A stretch of DNA of 64,000 bases from Amaurobius ferox (GCA_951213105.1 OX578135.1:164021250-164085249); one strand, 5' to 3'. Shown: positions 21,401 through 36,700, counted from the stretch's first letter. Notes: generated by a model not told the origin, from the letters alone. Program-made: numbers and translations.

Positions 21401-24400
21401 GAAAAACAAAGCCTCCCAGGCTCCTATGCAAAGTATTCTTTTGTCTTACATATCAGCACTCTGTACTCAGCTGCGGTTTGAGAGACATGCGGGACTGTTT
21501 TAGGTAATTTTTCTGTAATAACTGAATTGCAATTAAAATAAATTAATGATATTTACAAATTTATTGTAGTGAAACCCCTATTTTGTAATATAAACATATG
21601 CAGGAAAACAATACATGAAAAATTCCATTTTAATAATATATAAAAATCAAGGAAAATATATAAGAAAATAGACGTCCGAAATTAATAAAAATAAATATAT
21701 TAACTTCATATTTTACTTTCCTTGGGTAGGGTTTCTAAGATTTTCTAAATGAAGAGCATTTAATTTACAAATTTCAAATTATTAGTTGAATATTTCTGCA
21801 AAAACATCCAGAGGGAGTGTGTAAAGAACTGAAGTTCTCTGATTCAAATCACAGATCTACCCTTTTTATAGAGACTAGCATTCTGTGCATCGTAATACTC
21901 ATGAATTGAAAATCGCTGCCATAAATCGTCAATGATCACTGCATTGCATCCAACAAGCAGGGATAAGTTATCCAGGTGTCATTTTAAAGAACTCAAGTTC
22001 CAACTTTGATTTAAGCATGGATTTTTGCTGATCAGGCACCACTCAGTGTAGATTTCAAAAATCGAATCACCCTTCGCATAGTTCAGGCGTAGACCCTAAT
22101 AATTATTTTCTCTTCCAAAATTGAAAGAAACATGCAAGGAAGAAAATGCTGTTTCACAAGTGATTAAGTAATCAGAGATGCTGTTTTGGCATAACTTGAG
22201 GCAAAACATAAAGATAATTATTATTCAAAGACTGTAAAATGAAAACTGTGCATTGATCTTAAAAGCAAAAATTAGTCCACATCGATAGTTTCTAGCACAT
22301 TTTGTAAATATTTCATCATATTGTGTTTGAAAGTTAATGTAGCTGCTGAATAATATAGCTAATAAATCTCTTTACAGAATATTTTAATTTTAAGCTCCTT
22401 ATCAATAGATAAGCAGTTTATAACTATTGACAAAAGTAAATGAATAAATTCATTAATGAAATATGCTCAGTTTCTTTTCCTTAATTAAAATGGTAATTGA
22501 ATTAAGATTAATTCAGTTGATATTCATACCTGAACCTAAAAAGATTTTACTATAAGAACTTCGGCCAATAGCTGAAATGACATTGATTAATTCACAAATT
22601 GCACATGGGAAAAATTAAAATCTTATGCAAGTTACAGAAAAAAATGAATAAAAATTAATATCAATCTTCATTAAATATTGTGACATTTATTATAAAGTTT
22701 ATTTTTTATCATATTATAATTCCATTTTATGTGTTGGTGAACCTACACAACTTTTTTCAACTGTATTTCAGGTTTTATGGATGATGTACACGAGCTAGTA
22801 AGATAAACCAAATAATTAAAACATATAATAGAGAATATAAAACTTTATTCAAACAGGCTTAAGTATACATATTTTTATGTAAAATATAAATGCTAAGCAT
22901 TTTTGACTCTCTTAAAATTAGAAATTAGCAACAAGCACAATAATCAAACTTTTTACCTTTGTAAAAGACATGCATCCAGAAATTAAGCTTAAGATTAAAG
23001 CAGAACTATGTATATTCACATTTCAGTTATTTTAAGCTAAATATCTTAAAATATAGTTTAATTGCCTTACGTGTATTGAAAATTAATTAATACATATTTT
23101 ATATTTCATATCAATTAATGAATAGGTAAATTCAAATACATTATTTTAATTGAAAATGATAGGTGCTTTAAACTATACGTTAAGACCGAGAACAAATTCA
23201 GCTAGTGCATGTTCTTCATGATTTTTGATCTTCCGTGGAAATTTAGAATCAGTTATTAAAATAAGGATACTGTGAAATAAATGATCATGAAATAATTAAT
23301 AAAAATTTCCCATAAATTTAACAAACACCAGGAGGGAGGAGGAGGGGGCAGTCTCTAAGTGCAGAAATCAGTAGAGTCATTTCTAACTGGTTAGCACTCT
23401 TCAGCACCACACAGACAATTTAACTGGTATATTATAATAAACAACTTTGATAAGAAGAATAGAACTTGTTATGGCTGCAATTTTACAAATCTCTATGGTG
23501 ACAGTCATATCATGCTTAAAATTAAAAAATGATTGGACAGATTCCATGAGTCTGTAATGGTATAGTTACAAATGCTCATAGTTACAAAATTCACTGATAC
23601 AGAGAATGCACAATTGGTAGTTGTTTCATGACTATAAACAGTGTGTGTAGAGGGATTTGTCATATTAAAACATTCTATTAAATATCTTAATGAAACAGTA
23701 GCTGAGAATATTGTTAAGACTGTTTAAAATTTTACTTTCGAATATGAATTGAAACAATTTTTTAGGTATCAAATATTGAGAGTTAATACTTTTTTACTGT
23801 GCCTAGTATGATATTCGAGTGGGCAATACCATATGCAACTAAATATTAATAGCTGTTCTTCCCACAAGATATGTATGTAATGACTTTAAATTATTTAATA
23901 CTCCACTAGTTTTTATGGCAAAAATAACACAAAATTTCAATATACTGGGTTTGTGTTTCTTCAAAGGCTAAAGAAATGTGGTAACATTATTTGTGGCTCT
24001 TGGTATTTATCAATTAGATGTTTTCTATGAGTAATAAACTGTAGGAAAATCTCTGGCCAATGCATGGTGGCATTGGCCATCTCTGGCATTACATAACATA
24101 GCAGACTGCATGATTCGTAAAGATTCAATTGCTAGCAAAAGTGAACAAAAAAAAACATTCCAAAAAGAAAAATAAGAATAAAATTTGCAATATTGATCGA
24201 GATGAATGCATCTAGAACAGAAAAATAGAAACATTTAAAGAAAAACCATTATAGCATAATACACTGATCTATCAGTGGCTTGTAGGACAAATATAGCATG
24301 CAATATATTTACATACAAGTTTTGGCTTGCCAAAAAAAGGAAAATTTAAAAGTATAAAAATTACTTCTAACTAAACAAAATCAAAGTCTGTCAAGTTCAA

Positions 24401-24547
24401 ATTGCACATCCAGACTACAAAATAAATAACTGATAAGATTATTATAATACTTGCTTTGCTCATATTACACAAATCTATTACAATAATTGATTTAAATGAC
24501 TGTTACATATTTTATCTAAAATATGATGTAAAAGTACAAAACCTTAA
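21401..24547. other. Intergenic, no gene seen
   Basis: Very AT-rich sequence without coding signal or defined repeat. The ORF at 24025-24234 has no recognised similarity. Confidence 0.4.
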
Positions 24548-24929
24548 TATACATGCAGAGTTGGGCAAAATACATTGAAAATGTATTTTCGATACAAAAT
24601 ACAAAGGTTTTAGGGCATAAAATACTTTTCAAATTAAAAAAATTCCAAATACAAAATACATTTACAAAAATTAAACATTACTCTGTATTGGACAGAATTG
24701 AATTTTCAATGCAAAGCAACATTTGTTTATGCATTTTATTAGAAATAAACAACCTCATATTTGAAAAATATCAATATTGGCATTTTAAAAAGATTAGAAT
24801 CTATTGTAAAAGTATGACTTAAAAGACTAAACTCTAAAATTTTAAATCTCCAAATTAATAAAGTAAAAATAAATGAATCTAAGGGGAGAACACATTTTAT
24901 ATAAAAGACAAAGATATAATAAAAAATCT

Positions 24930-25600
24930 GATGTGGGCAGCACATGACTTTTCCTACAGACTCAAATTAATTTTCTCTTTATTTCTTTAATAATTGAGTT
25001 TAATTGCACAAAATAACAGGCATAATTATTTAAAATTACACTAAATTTGCACTTTTATATCAATTTTCATTTGATAACTAGATATATTTTCAAAACCGGC
25101 ATAACAAAAATGCAAAAAAAAAAAAACTCAAATATCTCGCAACCAGCTAATCCTAGATTAATATAGGGTTAGTCTTATTCTTTTCATGTTTGATTACAGT
25201 TTGATTCCTTTCATACTTAATTTCAGATTTGATTTACGATGTTTGTTTATTAAAATCTTCAAACATTTTATGTTTTATTACTCCAATCTTTTTCAAAATA
25301 TTACTCTTTGAAATTTCTAAAGCTTTACAGTAAAAAAAAAAATATGTGGGTAGCACATGGCTTTCCCTACAGACTCAAATTCTCTTTATTTCTTTGATAA
25401 TTAATTAGAGTTTCATTGCACAAAATAACACACTGAATTTGCACTTTTAATTCAATTTTTGTTTTCATTAGATAACAGGACATAAGGCGGCATAGCAAAA
25501 ATGCAAAAAACTAAAATATCTTGAGAATGGCTAATCCTAGAGTAATGAGGTTGGTCTTATTCTTTTCATCGTCAAAAATTACATATAAAACAAGCATTTA
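24930..25600. repeat. Two-copy tandem duplication, about 400-bp unit
   Basis: CCTACAGACTCAAATT and TCTCTTTATTTCTTT followed by GCATAACAAAAATGC and GCTAATCCTAGA recur about 410 bases apart, with moderate divergence. It lies inside the hAT-type element. Confidence 0.7.
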
Positions 25601-25654
25601 ATTGATACATTTGAGCATACTTAGTCTTTTATTTTAGATTTTGATAATTTTTAG

Positions 25655-25935
25655 GGGTCATTTCACAAAAAAGGCCAGTTTATTCTTATCCCAAATTGTA
25701 CCAAAATCTAATCAGCACCAGGGAAATACACAAGTGACTTATTTACTAAATTTTGTGAAATTTGGACTATTAGTATTTCAGCTAGAGTGGATATAGACAT
25801 TTTTTGCAAGCCATTATATAAAAAAAAGGCAGGTTTTTTATCCTGAATCGTACCAATATCTAATCAGCACCAGGGTAATCCACAAGTGACTTATAAAATT
25901 TTAGGAAATTTGGCCAATTAGAGTTAGAGTGGATA
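25655..25935. repeat. Two-copy tandem duplication, about 160-bp unit
   Basis: The segment with CTAATCAGCACCAGGG, CACAAGTGACTTAT and AGAGTGGATA recurs about 160 bases on. It ends at a short (CA)n run near 25950. Confidence 0.75.
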
Positions 25936-26429
25936 CATACATTATACAGGCACACACACACACAGAGATGTCATGCTAAAATAGTGTTCTCGTATTCACG
26001 AGAACCTTCATACGGTGGTAAATGGTTTATACACTTCATTTTTGACAGAACTATAAAGCATTTTAATTCTCTTTTGCATACATATTTCGTACAGTCATAT
26101 AAATTTTCAGAAAAACCAGAACTAACATCTCCAAAACTCTAAATGAAAAAAATTAGTTAGTGTAGTGTTTTCCGCGGAACCCTTGGGCTTCCGTGACTGT
26201 ATTCCAGGGTTTCCACGATGTGATAGTTTTATGTAAATTGTCTTAAAAATTAAAAAACGAATAACATTTGAATGCATAATTTGGACAGCAAAGGACTTTT
26301 TCTCATTTTGGGGTTCTGCCATAAAATTAAATTTCAAAAGGGTTCCACTACTAGAAAAGTTTGAAAAATACTGCCTTAGTGAATCCTGCTATTCTCTTTA
26401 GAATTCAACTCTGAATATATATATCAATT

Positions 26430-27060
26430 ATGATCTAAGTTCTATCTACAGCTAATCTTAAGAAATTAGTTTCAATTTTTTTAAAGAAATTTTTTTGAAC
26501 CAGAAAAGGTGGAAATCTTTAGTTAATCCCCGATCCGTTCCTGAATTTTATGCTGAATCCATATCAGTTATTCTATCTATAATCAATTCTGTAAAATAGA
26601 TGTTTCAAAGAAAAATTTTGAACCAGAAATGGAAAAAGAACTAGAGTTGAAAATCCTTAGTGAATCACAGACCCGCTCCGGAATTTGATGTTAAATTCAT
26701 ATGTCATTATCTCTATCTGTAGCCAATTCTGAGAAATATATGCTCTAGGGAAATTTTTTGAACCAGATGTGGAAAAGAAACCGGAAGTACAAATTCTTTG
26801 AACCACTCAACATCTTTTAAAATTTTATGCAGAATCCATATCATCAAAGTTCTATCTATAGCCAATTTTAAGATATAGACGTTTCATGTAAAATGACAAT
26901 TTTCGAACCGGAAATAAGAAATGAATTGGAAGTAAAAATCTACAGTGAATCTCCAATCCTTCCAAAATATGATGCTAACTTCAAATCAGTCATCATCTGA
27001 GCTCTATCTATAGCAGATCCCAAGAAATAGATGTTTCAAGAAACCATTTTTCTTAAAAAA
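26430..27060. repeat. Minisatellite, about 4.5 copies of a 131 to 152-bp unit
   Basis: TCTATCTA-like starts occur at 26441, 26572, 26712, 26851 and 27003. Each unit contains GAACC(A/G)GA and a TGCTGAATCCATATCA-like end. Copies are well diverged, so the array is old. Confidence 0.8.
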
Positions 27061-27989
27061 TATAATATGGCAAATTTTTGCCAACAATAAAACTCATAAT
27101 ATAGCACAACCTCGATTAAATGAATGCCAAGGGACTAATATAAATACTTGTCAAATCGATGTACTACTGCATAAAACTAAAATCTTACCTTTAGATGCAT
27201 TTAAAATTTTTTTGTATTTTCGAAAGTCCCATTTATAACAGCATATTTTTATTTCCATAATTGGCATTCCACCTTACTTTTCCATTATCATCAATAGATA
27301 TTACTTTAAAACATTTCCCATCTTATACTGCATACAGTGCACATCATAATCCATTAATTATCTAAATGCATTTGCATAACGAGCCAGCAGTATATTCCAT
27401 TTTTCTCATGTCTTTGTAATAACTAACTGCATTGCATATCTTTAATTTACTTAAAATATAATAATGCACAACAGAATTCGAATTGCCTATATTGTTGTTT
27501 TCACAAAGAATGTAACTTTAAGCTTTCTTCTTTTCCCTTTTTTATAAATGCATAGACAGGAAGGCACCATCTACCAAACAACATTATATACATCCAATAT
27601 GAATGTAAAGCTTATAACAAACTATATTTTTCAAAGGCTACTACAATGCACATGTACTAAACATCCCACTAATTGCCTTTATTGGCATCAGCTTGAAAAA
27701 AGATGTTTACATTAACGCCTAGAAATGAAATCAATGACTAAATAAAATGCAGATTAGCCGTTTTCTCTTTTGCAAATTGCTGCAGTGATAGTTCGAAATC
27801 TGAAGAAATGTATTTTGAGTATTTTGAAAATACAAAATATTCTGAAAATATATTTTCGATACATTACGAAAATACTTTAGTCTATTCCATTTAAAATACA
27901 AAATACAAATGTATTTTGAAAATATATTTCAAATACATGTATTTTCAATACTGCTCAATTCTGTATACATGCCACCTTGGGTTTATTGT

Positions 27990-28000
27990 ACATATATATA

Positions 28001-28044
<44 letters not shown>
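27990..28044. repeat. (TG)n(TA)n microsatellite
   Basis: An alternating TATATG / TGTGTG / TATATA run immediately right of the hAT-type element. The ORF read through it is an artefact. Confidence 0.9.
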
Positions 28045-28046
<2 letters not shown>

Positions 28047-28829
28047 GAATTGGCAAACAAAAATTTTAAGTAACCTGACAAGGCACATGATTACTCTTTA
28101 TATTGCACTTGCTCTAAATAGGCAATTATGTAGACACCATTCACAATTACACATTTAAGCAATTAAAAGTTTTAAAAAGATAAAACTTCAAAACAAATAA
28201 TATATTCTATAGAAAATTACATATATGATACCATTTAATGGTACCTATAAAAATATATTTTTGGATCAATTTTTCTTTTCAAAAATATTGACACTAAACA
28301 TTAATTAGCACAACATGAACATGTCATGCTACATTTTAAGGATGTTCTTAAGATACTGTTGATAAAATACAGGATGGAAATAAAATGAAGGGAAATTAAA
28401 TTTTTCCTTCGACATAAAGGATCTTTAAAATATAAATATCAATTTTAGGCCTAAGCATGGCAATTTTGTAATAGAAAAATTCTATTGAAACTTTAGTTTT
28501 TGTGCAATACATCAAATAAGTTTAAAAGAAGAAATATATAAAATAGTGAAAACTAAAATAAATTCTAAAAACAAAATATTAAATAACTAAAAAACAACAA
28601 GTTTGTTTAAGAAACAAACAACAACAAAAAAAAAAACATTCATGCTACAATCAAAGACCTTAATATGCTTCATTTAATGAGATTCATAATGATTTAACAG
28701 ATGAGTTAATATGGTTAAAGTTTCAGTTGGTCACAATGGTACAACTTGGCAGTATTAACATACATACACACAACTATATAGCTCAAATTATGATCCTCTT
28801 GTTTAATAGGCACTAGTTATCAGAGTTTA

Positions 28830-29450
28830 TGTTTGAGAAAAAAAATATAAATTAGAAGCATCTGATACATTAAAGCAATGTTTATATGTTTCTCATTTAT
28901 AAATCATTTTCCATTGGTCTTCAGACATTCTTATATTTTTAATGGTAAAAGCTAACTACTTTTAATACGATTTTTGCCATATTGAGAAAAATATAAATTA
29001 GAAGCATCAAACATATTAAAGCAATGTTTATATGTTTCTCATTTATAAGTAATTTTCCGGAATACTATAAATATAGGAATGTCTGAGGATTCTCCAGACA
29101 TTTCTATACTTTTATATGGTACAAGTTAGCTACTTTCGATACAAATATTACAATATAGTCAAGTTTGAAAAAATATATATAAATTAGAAGCAACAAATTC
29201 ATTAAAGCAATGTTTATAAGCTTCTCATTTATAAGTCATTTTCTGCTGGTCCTCAGACAATCTTATATTTATTTATAGTAAAAGCTAGCTACTTTTAATA
29301 CAAATATTACCATATTATCAAATTTGAGAAAATATATAAATTCGAAGCATCAAAAACATAAAAGTATCATTTATACACTTCTCATTTATATGCTCTTTTT
29401 ATTTACACATAATTTTTCGTTGTTCATCAGACATCCCTATAGTTTAAAGG
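28830..29450. repeat. Tandem repeat, four copies of a 150 to 185-bp unit
   Basis: ATATAAATTAGAAGCA followed by TTAAAGCAATGTTTATA and TCTCATTTATAA recurs near 28845, 28990, 29175 and 29333. It lies in the 3' flank of ILK. Confidence 0.8.
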
Positions 29451-29459
29451 TAAAATGTT

Positions 29460-30360
29460 TTGGTTATTAGAATTGAACTCATTTGACTGTTTCTTTTATA
29501 TTTTGTTTCTGATGTCAAGTCATAACTACACACAAAGAAAGTTATAATCTAAGAATTATTTCTCCAATTTCTGAAAAACATCCTGCTTTCCATTGATTGA
29601 AAAAAAATGTTCATCAAGATGTAAAAACACCCAATCTGTTACATGACAAATAAAATGCTTTGATTATAATTCAAGTAAAAGCATATGGACAAACAACAAT
29701 CAACAAGTTTTTGAGGAAAAACAAACTATTACTTTTTTTAACTATATTTTTAAAATATATTTGTTATAAATCTCCATAATTATGTATTTCATAAACTTGT
29801 ATATTACTGTTTTCTAATTATATGAATTCATATTAAATCAAAATAAAAACTATAATGTTGCCATAATTTTATGTACTTTCTTATTGTGGCTGATTTTGGC
29901 ATAACTTTTAATTAAGTCTTTGTGGTTATACACTTTTTTCTTCCGCTTCCTCAAGAAGTATATAAATGGTACTTTAATGTATACAAAAAATGAAAACTTC
30001 ATTCAGTAGCATACTTAATAGCTTTAATATTAAAATCTGTGATTACCTCATATACAAAAACATACAGTTTTTTATAATAAATAAGAAAAAGTGTTTTGAT
30101 AATACTTTGTTAATATTGTAAAATTTAAAACTTGATATTCTACTAATTGGGTTTAAGTCTAAATTTTATCATCCATCCACAGAGCATATCAATATATGTA
30201 ATACATGAGTGTTTCATATGCACAACGGTGGCTGCTAAAACAAGATTAGCCAACCAAATTTCCATGGTATTAGCCAGTTTGTTAGTGGCTAGAACATAAT
30301 TTAAGCTATATATGACCAAGACACTTGAAGAGGCACAGGATATTAAAGAATTATGCTACA
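29460..30360. other. 3' flank of ILK
   Basis: AT-rich sequence directly downstream of the ILK stop codon; part of it is presumably 3' untranslated region. No polyadenylation site could be chosen with confidence. Confidence 0.35.
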
Positions 30361-30738
30361 TCACTGCTTCATCTTCTCAAGGATGGGCAAAACCATGTCA
30401 AATGTTGGCCTCTTCCCGGCATCTTCGTTCATGCATATTTTTATTAGACGTGACATTTGCTGAGAAATTCCTGGAGGAATGGTGATTCTCAGGCCCTCCA
30501 ATGCAACTTTCATGCCAGCTTCCATCGGAGACAAGTCGGCAAATGGAACTTCACGGGTAGCTAATTCCCACAGCAGTATGGCATAACTCCACATGTCAGC
30601 TGCTTTAACATTTATGTCATCTTGCTTCTTTTGGAGTGCTTCAGGAGCCATCCAAGCAGGACTGTACATTTTTGCTTTCTCTTGGAATGAAAATTTGGCA
30701 TCAGCCATGTTCACTCTAGCAGTAAGTTCATCATCAAT
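30361..30738 (-). CDS. Ilk: ILK last coding exon, C-lobe and stop
   Basis: The acceptor TTTTTTTTACAG, then [38 protein letters not shown]-type helix ([20 protein letters not shown]) and the end [13 protein letters not shown] with TGA at 30361. The DFG position reads ADAK where vertebrate ILK has ADVK. Confidence 0.95.
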   Translation of the reverse strand: MDDELTARVNMADAKFSFQEKAKMYSPAWMAPEALQKKQDDINVKAADMWSYAILLWELATREVPFADLSPMEAGMKVALEGLRITIPPGISQQMSRLIKICMNEDAGKRPTFDMVLPILEKMKQ

Positions 30739-33700
30739 CTGTAAAAAAAAACAATAAGCAAAAGTTACTTTCCAATGAATAAAACTCAAATGTTCTATAG
30801 AAGTGTAAGTTTGCTTTCCCAACATGAAAATGAGCCAGAATTGAAACTCAAAAGGAGATACAAAGAATACAATTATTTCAATGCAAGAAATTTTAGAGTG
30901 AACATCTTGGATAACAGCTCAAAAAATCGAAAACTTAAAGCAGTTTAAGGCTACAAAACCCCCAAGAAAATAATTTACATTTAATTAATTCATAACTTAC
31001 TTTTAATTCATTTTCATAGTTGTATATAAATTGTTATTTTTACAGCTGGTTTGAATGACACATATAACTTCCAAAATCTGTTAGTTTCCTATTTAATTTA
31101 TCGTAGGACACTAAGTTTGTATTTTACTCACTGAACAAGTACTTTGAATTTTTCTGCTGGCTGTTGACATTTTCCCTTGTTTTTTGCTGTTCATTCATAG
31201 AATTCTGTTATTATTTCTCGCCTCATTGGTTTTTATCATTCATTCATAGAATCCTGCTATTTATAGCTTTTTCCTTCTTTATTACATGTCTTCTTGTGCC
31301 ATTTGGCAACCATTTTCTACCACAGTTAAGTTTACCATTATACCAACAGATGCTGATTTTGTTCTGATGAGCGTCAGTCACACTGTCTTGTAGTTCTAAT
31401 GAAGAAAGCTTTGAAATGGGTTGACACCCTTACTTTGTGTTTTATGCTGTTTTAAAAAGCTTTATAAACCATTTTAACTTTCAGTAGTAGTTTGAGCGTT
31501 TTTTGAATATATGTCATCTATTTGATATATGAATTCACTTTATAACTGAAATAGCAGAACTTCAGTCAAAGAAAAATTAAATTTTGACTAGTCATTTGTC
31601 TGCAGGATTGTAAAGACACACATGAACTCAAACATCTGAGATCAAGTGTTATTATCTTGGCTTTCATATCTATCTGTGCTAGGCATGTAATATTCTGTAT
31701 ACAAGGAGGAAGTCCTGTATGAATGGGGGTAGTTGCTTTCAATCCACATTAAATTTTAGGTCTTAATTGATTTAGCATTTTTTGTCTATATAAAATAATC
31801 ACTGAGACCCAAAACAAAGCAACAACCAATAATGATAGTAATTGAAATAAAACATTTAGGTCCACATTAATATATAAATAAGTGCAATATTTTTAAACAA
31901 TGCTTTGTCACAAAGTTACAAGTCAAAATTTAACTAATACAATGTCCAAAAAACTTTTAAACAAGGAGGGGGATAAACATGGTGTAAAAATATTCATTAT
32001 TTTGAAATTCATCAGAAAATTGCAAAATTAAAATCACCTCAGTAAGTCTTATGTAGTGTGATTTATTTATACATGGAACATTGTCCATCACATAATTTCA
32101 ATACATCATAAATTGATACATTTAAGAAATATATATATATATATATATAATCTTAGTAATAGAAAATTTCATAAATACAAATGAACATATACAGTGAAAA
32201 CAGGCTATAACGATATTGCTTATAATGAAAAACCTATCCATAACAATATTTTATGGAGTTCCAGCAGATTTCTTATAGTACTAATGCATATTAAACTTGT
32301 CTAATGATAATTTGATTTTGATTAAACCTGTATATAATGATAATTTTGCACTTTTCAAACTTTAGCCACATATTGTGTCACAAGATATTTCAAAGCAATA
32401 GAGCCTTTGACATTCCATTAATGTTAAAGAATATCGTACATAAAGGCATTTGGTTCTACAGAATCATTCCTCAACTTAATAGCTGTAGTATTGGATTAAT
32501 TAAAACATTATATACTTTCATTACTACAGTACCAAATATCCCAGAGATATATCTAAATTAGCTAGATGGTTTGAAATATATGTATATGACAGATGTATTT
32601 TCTGCAAAAATCAAGTAACCAAAAAATATCCAATTATTTTTCTTGTTAATTAAAAACTACATTCTTTTTGGTCCATGTTTAATAATTCAGATTCTGTTTA
32701 ACATACGCATAACTTACAAGTAGGTATTTTACTTCTGTTTCTATAAATTAATATGTTTTGTTGTTGAATAAAAAACATAATTTTCTATTTAACTTTTTAT
32801 TATTGACATGCACTTTGAGATTAATAGAAATATAGTTAATACATGTTTTATATTTTTGAAGATTCTTATGATTTATGTTCATCTATATTCCTAACTCAAT
32901 CTGTAATATTATTTACAACCTGAAATTTAACATGTTATTAAAAATAATGTTACATCTACAATTAATAACTTCCAGATTCAATCTTGTCTATAAGAATAAA
33001 TGGTCTATAACAATATTTATTCCCAGTGCTTAAAATACTGTTATAGGCAAGTTCAAGTTCCACTGTATAATCATGTTAATTACTATAACACAGAAAAGCT
33101 CAAAATACTGATGGAAATTTGTTGCAAAACTTTTTAATAAAAATATTTTACATTGTTTAGCACAAACTTTTCATAAACTTTTTAATAAAAATATTTCATA
33201 TTTATCATTATAATGGCTATGTCACATTATAAAGTAATGCTTTTTTCATAGATAATTACCATGACATGCTTGCTACTTAAGTACAGTCTGGGAATTAAAG
33301 GATCAAGAGTATGTAGAAATGCCATCCCTCTACATATGTCGATAGCAAACTTTAATGCTTGGGCAGTGTCCACAACGATTCCTAAAAAAGAAATAAGCAT
33401 TTTAAAATTAACAAAAATTCAAACATTACTGTTAGAAACAGCTTACAGTTAACAGTGATGACATAGACTGATGCTTTCAATGACTAAGTTAATAGCTAAC
33501 CAAATAGCACTATTAAAAATGATTTTATAAAATGCAATAAAACTAGCAAAGATTTTCTTCATTTTTTTTATATTAAATAAAATGTTATAGATATTCATTT
33601 CATTCAACAAAATATATAAAACTAAAACTTAATTAAAACTAATTGAATTTGCTGTTTTTAATTTTATCCAATGAATTATGAATCTAAATTAAATTAATTA

Positions 33701-36700
33701 AAAGCTAGTATGGAGCTTTTAATATAAATTAAAAGCTCCACATTTAAAAATTTATCATTAAAATTGCAAAATTTTGTAGTTTGTAATGAGCTGAAATTAA
33801 CTGGAATGTGGCTTAACTCAACTTTCTCATACAAGAATCCATTTTGTGATTTTTTTTTCAAATTTTACAATCATACCAGGTAACATGCTATAATTGTGAT
33901 CATTTGGAACAAAGATTTTTCTAGATACGGTTAGACCGACAGGCAAATGCTACTAATACATCATTACAATACTATCTCTTAACAAAACACAATTGATTTA
34001 GTGTCATGTTTAATAATTTCGCAATATTTTTATCGATTTGGCGATATCCTTGTAAATTTGGAAACATTTAAAAAAAAAAACTCGTCAAGTTGGCGATATT
34101 CTGTTAAATTTTTTGCCAAGCATTATAGATGGATGAAGAAATGGGTTATTAAGATATTAAATTAATAATTCTCACAAAGCAACTTTGATCATAAAGGAAA
34201 TTGAACTTAATTTTGTAAAATATTGAATTTTCATCAATTATGCACTTTTTTAATCAAGTTAGGTTCATGTTATCAATTTGGAAATATTTTCGTTTATTTT
34301 GCGATATTTTGTTGCATTTGGCGACATTAAAAAAAGTTGCCAAATTTGTAACCAAGTGAGACGGTTGGATTGACCGACAAACACTACCGCAACATCATTA
34401 CAGTACTATCTCCTAACAAAACACATTAAATTTAATTGATTTAGCATTATTGTTATCAATTTGGCAACATTTTTTTATCGATATGGCAACATAGTTTATA
34501 GATTTGGCAACATTTTCATCAATTTTGCAACATTTAAAAAAGTCTCCAAGTTGGCAATATTCCACCACATTTGTCACCAAACATTACAGAGACGAACGGA
34601 TGGAGAAATGGGTTCTTAAAGTAAATTTTAAGTAGCTTGCGATATACACTACCCGACAGAAAATGCAACACCATGAAGCTTTGGCCATATGATTATGAAA
34701 ATTGCTAGACAAAAGCAGCTGGCCAATGAATGCAAATAAGCTGAAACGCAAGTAGGTCATATGATTAGAGTGTGGGATAAAAGGTATGAAAATGGCAGAT
34801 GAGCCAAGACTTGTTACTGTCTGTCGCCTACAGAAACCTTTTTAGCATTTGGACGATTGTGCAAGGGGATTCATTTTAGGCTTACGTACTGTTAGGTGGT
34901 CGTACCGACATATCGCAGCTGAAACACGTGTAAATGAGTCCACTATGCAAAGGATTTGGGCAAGATGGATTGAAGAAGGGCATGTGAATTGTGGCAGTGG
35001 TATAGGTCCATCCAGATGTACGTCAGCACACATTGATTGATGTATTCAAAGGCATATGGTGGCAGCTCCACAAACGATTATTGACATTCTGCAGAATTTA
35101 CAGGGTACATTGGATGTTCCAATATCAGCGAGAACAGTTTCTCGACAATAGGCTGAAAGCGGCTTGCACTCAAACCATCCTTTACGAAAACTGCCATTGA
35201 CAATGAGACGCGAGAGATTGCAATTATATATTGCATTGACGAATGATATAATTGCATTGACGCGAGAGATTGCAATGGTGTCAGGCCCAAACCTCTTGGA
35301 CAACTGAATGGAACAGGGTAGTGTTCAGTGACGAGACTCGGTTCTATTTGTTGAATGACAATCACCGTGTGAAAGTCTGGAGGTGACGTGGAAAGAGATT
35401 TAATCCTGCTGCAACTGTTGAACACCATACTGCTCGACAACGCGGCATCATGGTTTGGGGTGCCACAGGCTGTGATAAGCGGTCACCTGTGGTTCATCTA
35501 TTTATTGTAATATTATACAGAACTGTCCATTTATTGTAACTGAGCAACATATGGTGCTAAATTCAATGAGAATTGTTTTTGATGTGAATATGGTTGGATA
35601 TCTCTGGTTGAAATAGGAGCATTTTGAAAAATATAAATACTTTGGTTACTTATATCTCTGAACCTAATACATAAATATAAACAATTTTTATTTTGTCAAA
35701 AATATGGTACAGTTTATGAACATATAAAAATAATTCCAATATTTTAATGTTTTGAACTTTGAAGAAAAAAAAAACTAAAGTGTTTTCGTTTGAGCGAGTT
35801 TTTGCTGCATTTTGCTAATTTTTACTTAAAATATCTTCTAAACTATAAAAGATAGGCATAAACAGTAAGGGACAAAAATGCTCTGTAGGAAATCCAGTTT
35901 CTAGATCAATAACTTGTTTTTACAAAGCTCTTATAGCATTTGTGGAATAGTCTTGTCAAGTTCAAGAAGATCGAAAACTTTCTGCTTTTTAAGTTTGTAA
36001 TGCTTATATCTTAAACCTAAAAGTGCTAGCTTTGAACTATAATAAGAAGTAATTTGTAGCCTTTTAAAATTCCTACAAGGATATATAATTGGATTTTGGA
36101 AGAAGTTCTTAGTTTTTTAAATTTAGTGGTTTTAATTTTGATATTTTAAGCTATTTTGAAAAGGTGGTTCTTATTTTGATACTTTAATATTTTGAACTGT
36201 TTTGAAAATGTCAAAAGAAGACAAATCACTCACAAAGAAAGATGTTATTCATGTAAAACTATTTTGGCTCCATTGGATTGAAACTACTGCCAAATTTTAT
36301 TAATTCACTGTCAGTTAAAGGGAAAATGCAAACAAATTCCACAGTTTTGCTACAAGAATGAATTTTCTATAATGCACAGATTGGGAGATAAAGTAGCCAC
36401 AAATATACTGACCAGACCACTAACTTCAAAGAAAATATTCAATAATGCAAGTCGAAAAAGTAACTAATTGCTAATATTTTAATTACAAATTAGGAAGTAA
36501 ATACTTTCTCTTAAAATGATATAAGATACAGTGAACATATGTATAAACTTAAAATGTGAATAAATACAGCAAATTATTATACCAGTGTCTTCATGAAGAA
36601 CAGTATAAAGAGAACCAAATGGCATATACTGATTGATGATGATATGACTTGGAGGACTAACACAGCAGCCAATGACCGGTAAGACATTCGGATGTGAAAA

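Larger units (their letters stand above)
24556..27963. mobile_element. Non-autonomous hAT-type element, 3.4 kb, made of minisatellites
   Basis: A perfect 8-bp duplication TATACATG flanks the element (24548-24555 and 27964-27971). The ends are imperfect inverted repeats, CAGAGTTGGGCAAAATAC on the left and CAGAATTGAGCAGTATTG inward from the right. Both subterminal regions are rich in AAATACA/TGTATTT repeats. CAG-type ends with an 8-bp duplication are characteristic of hAT elements. No transposase was found; the interior is filled with three tandem-repeat blocks, listed separately. Confidence 0.85.
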
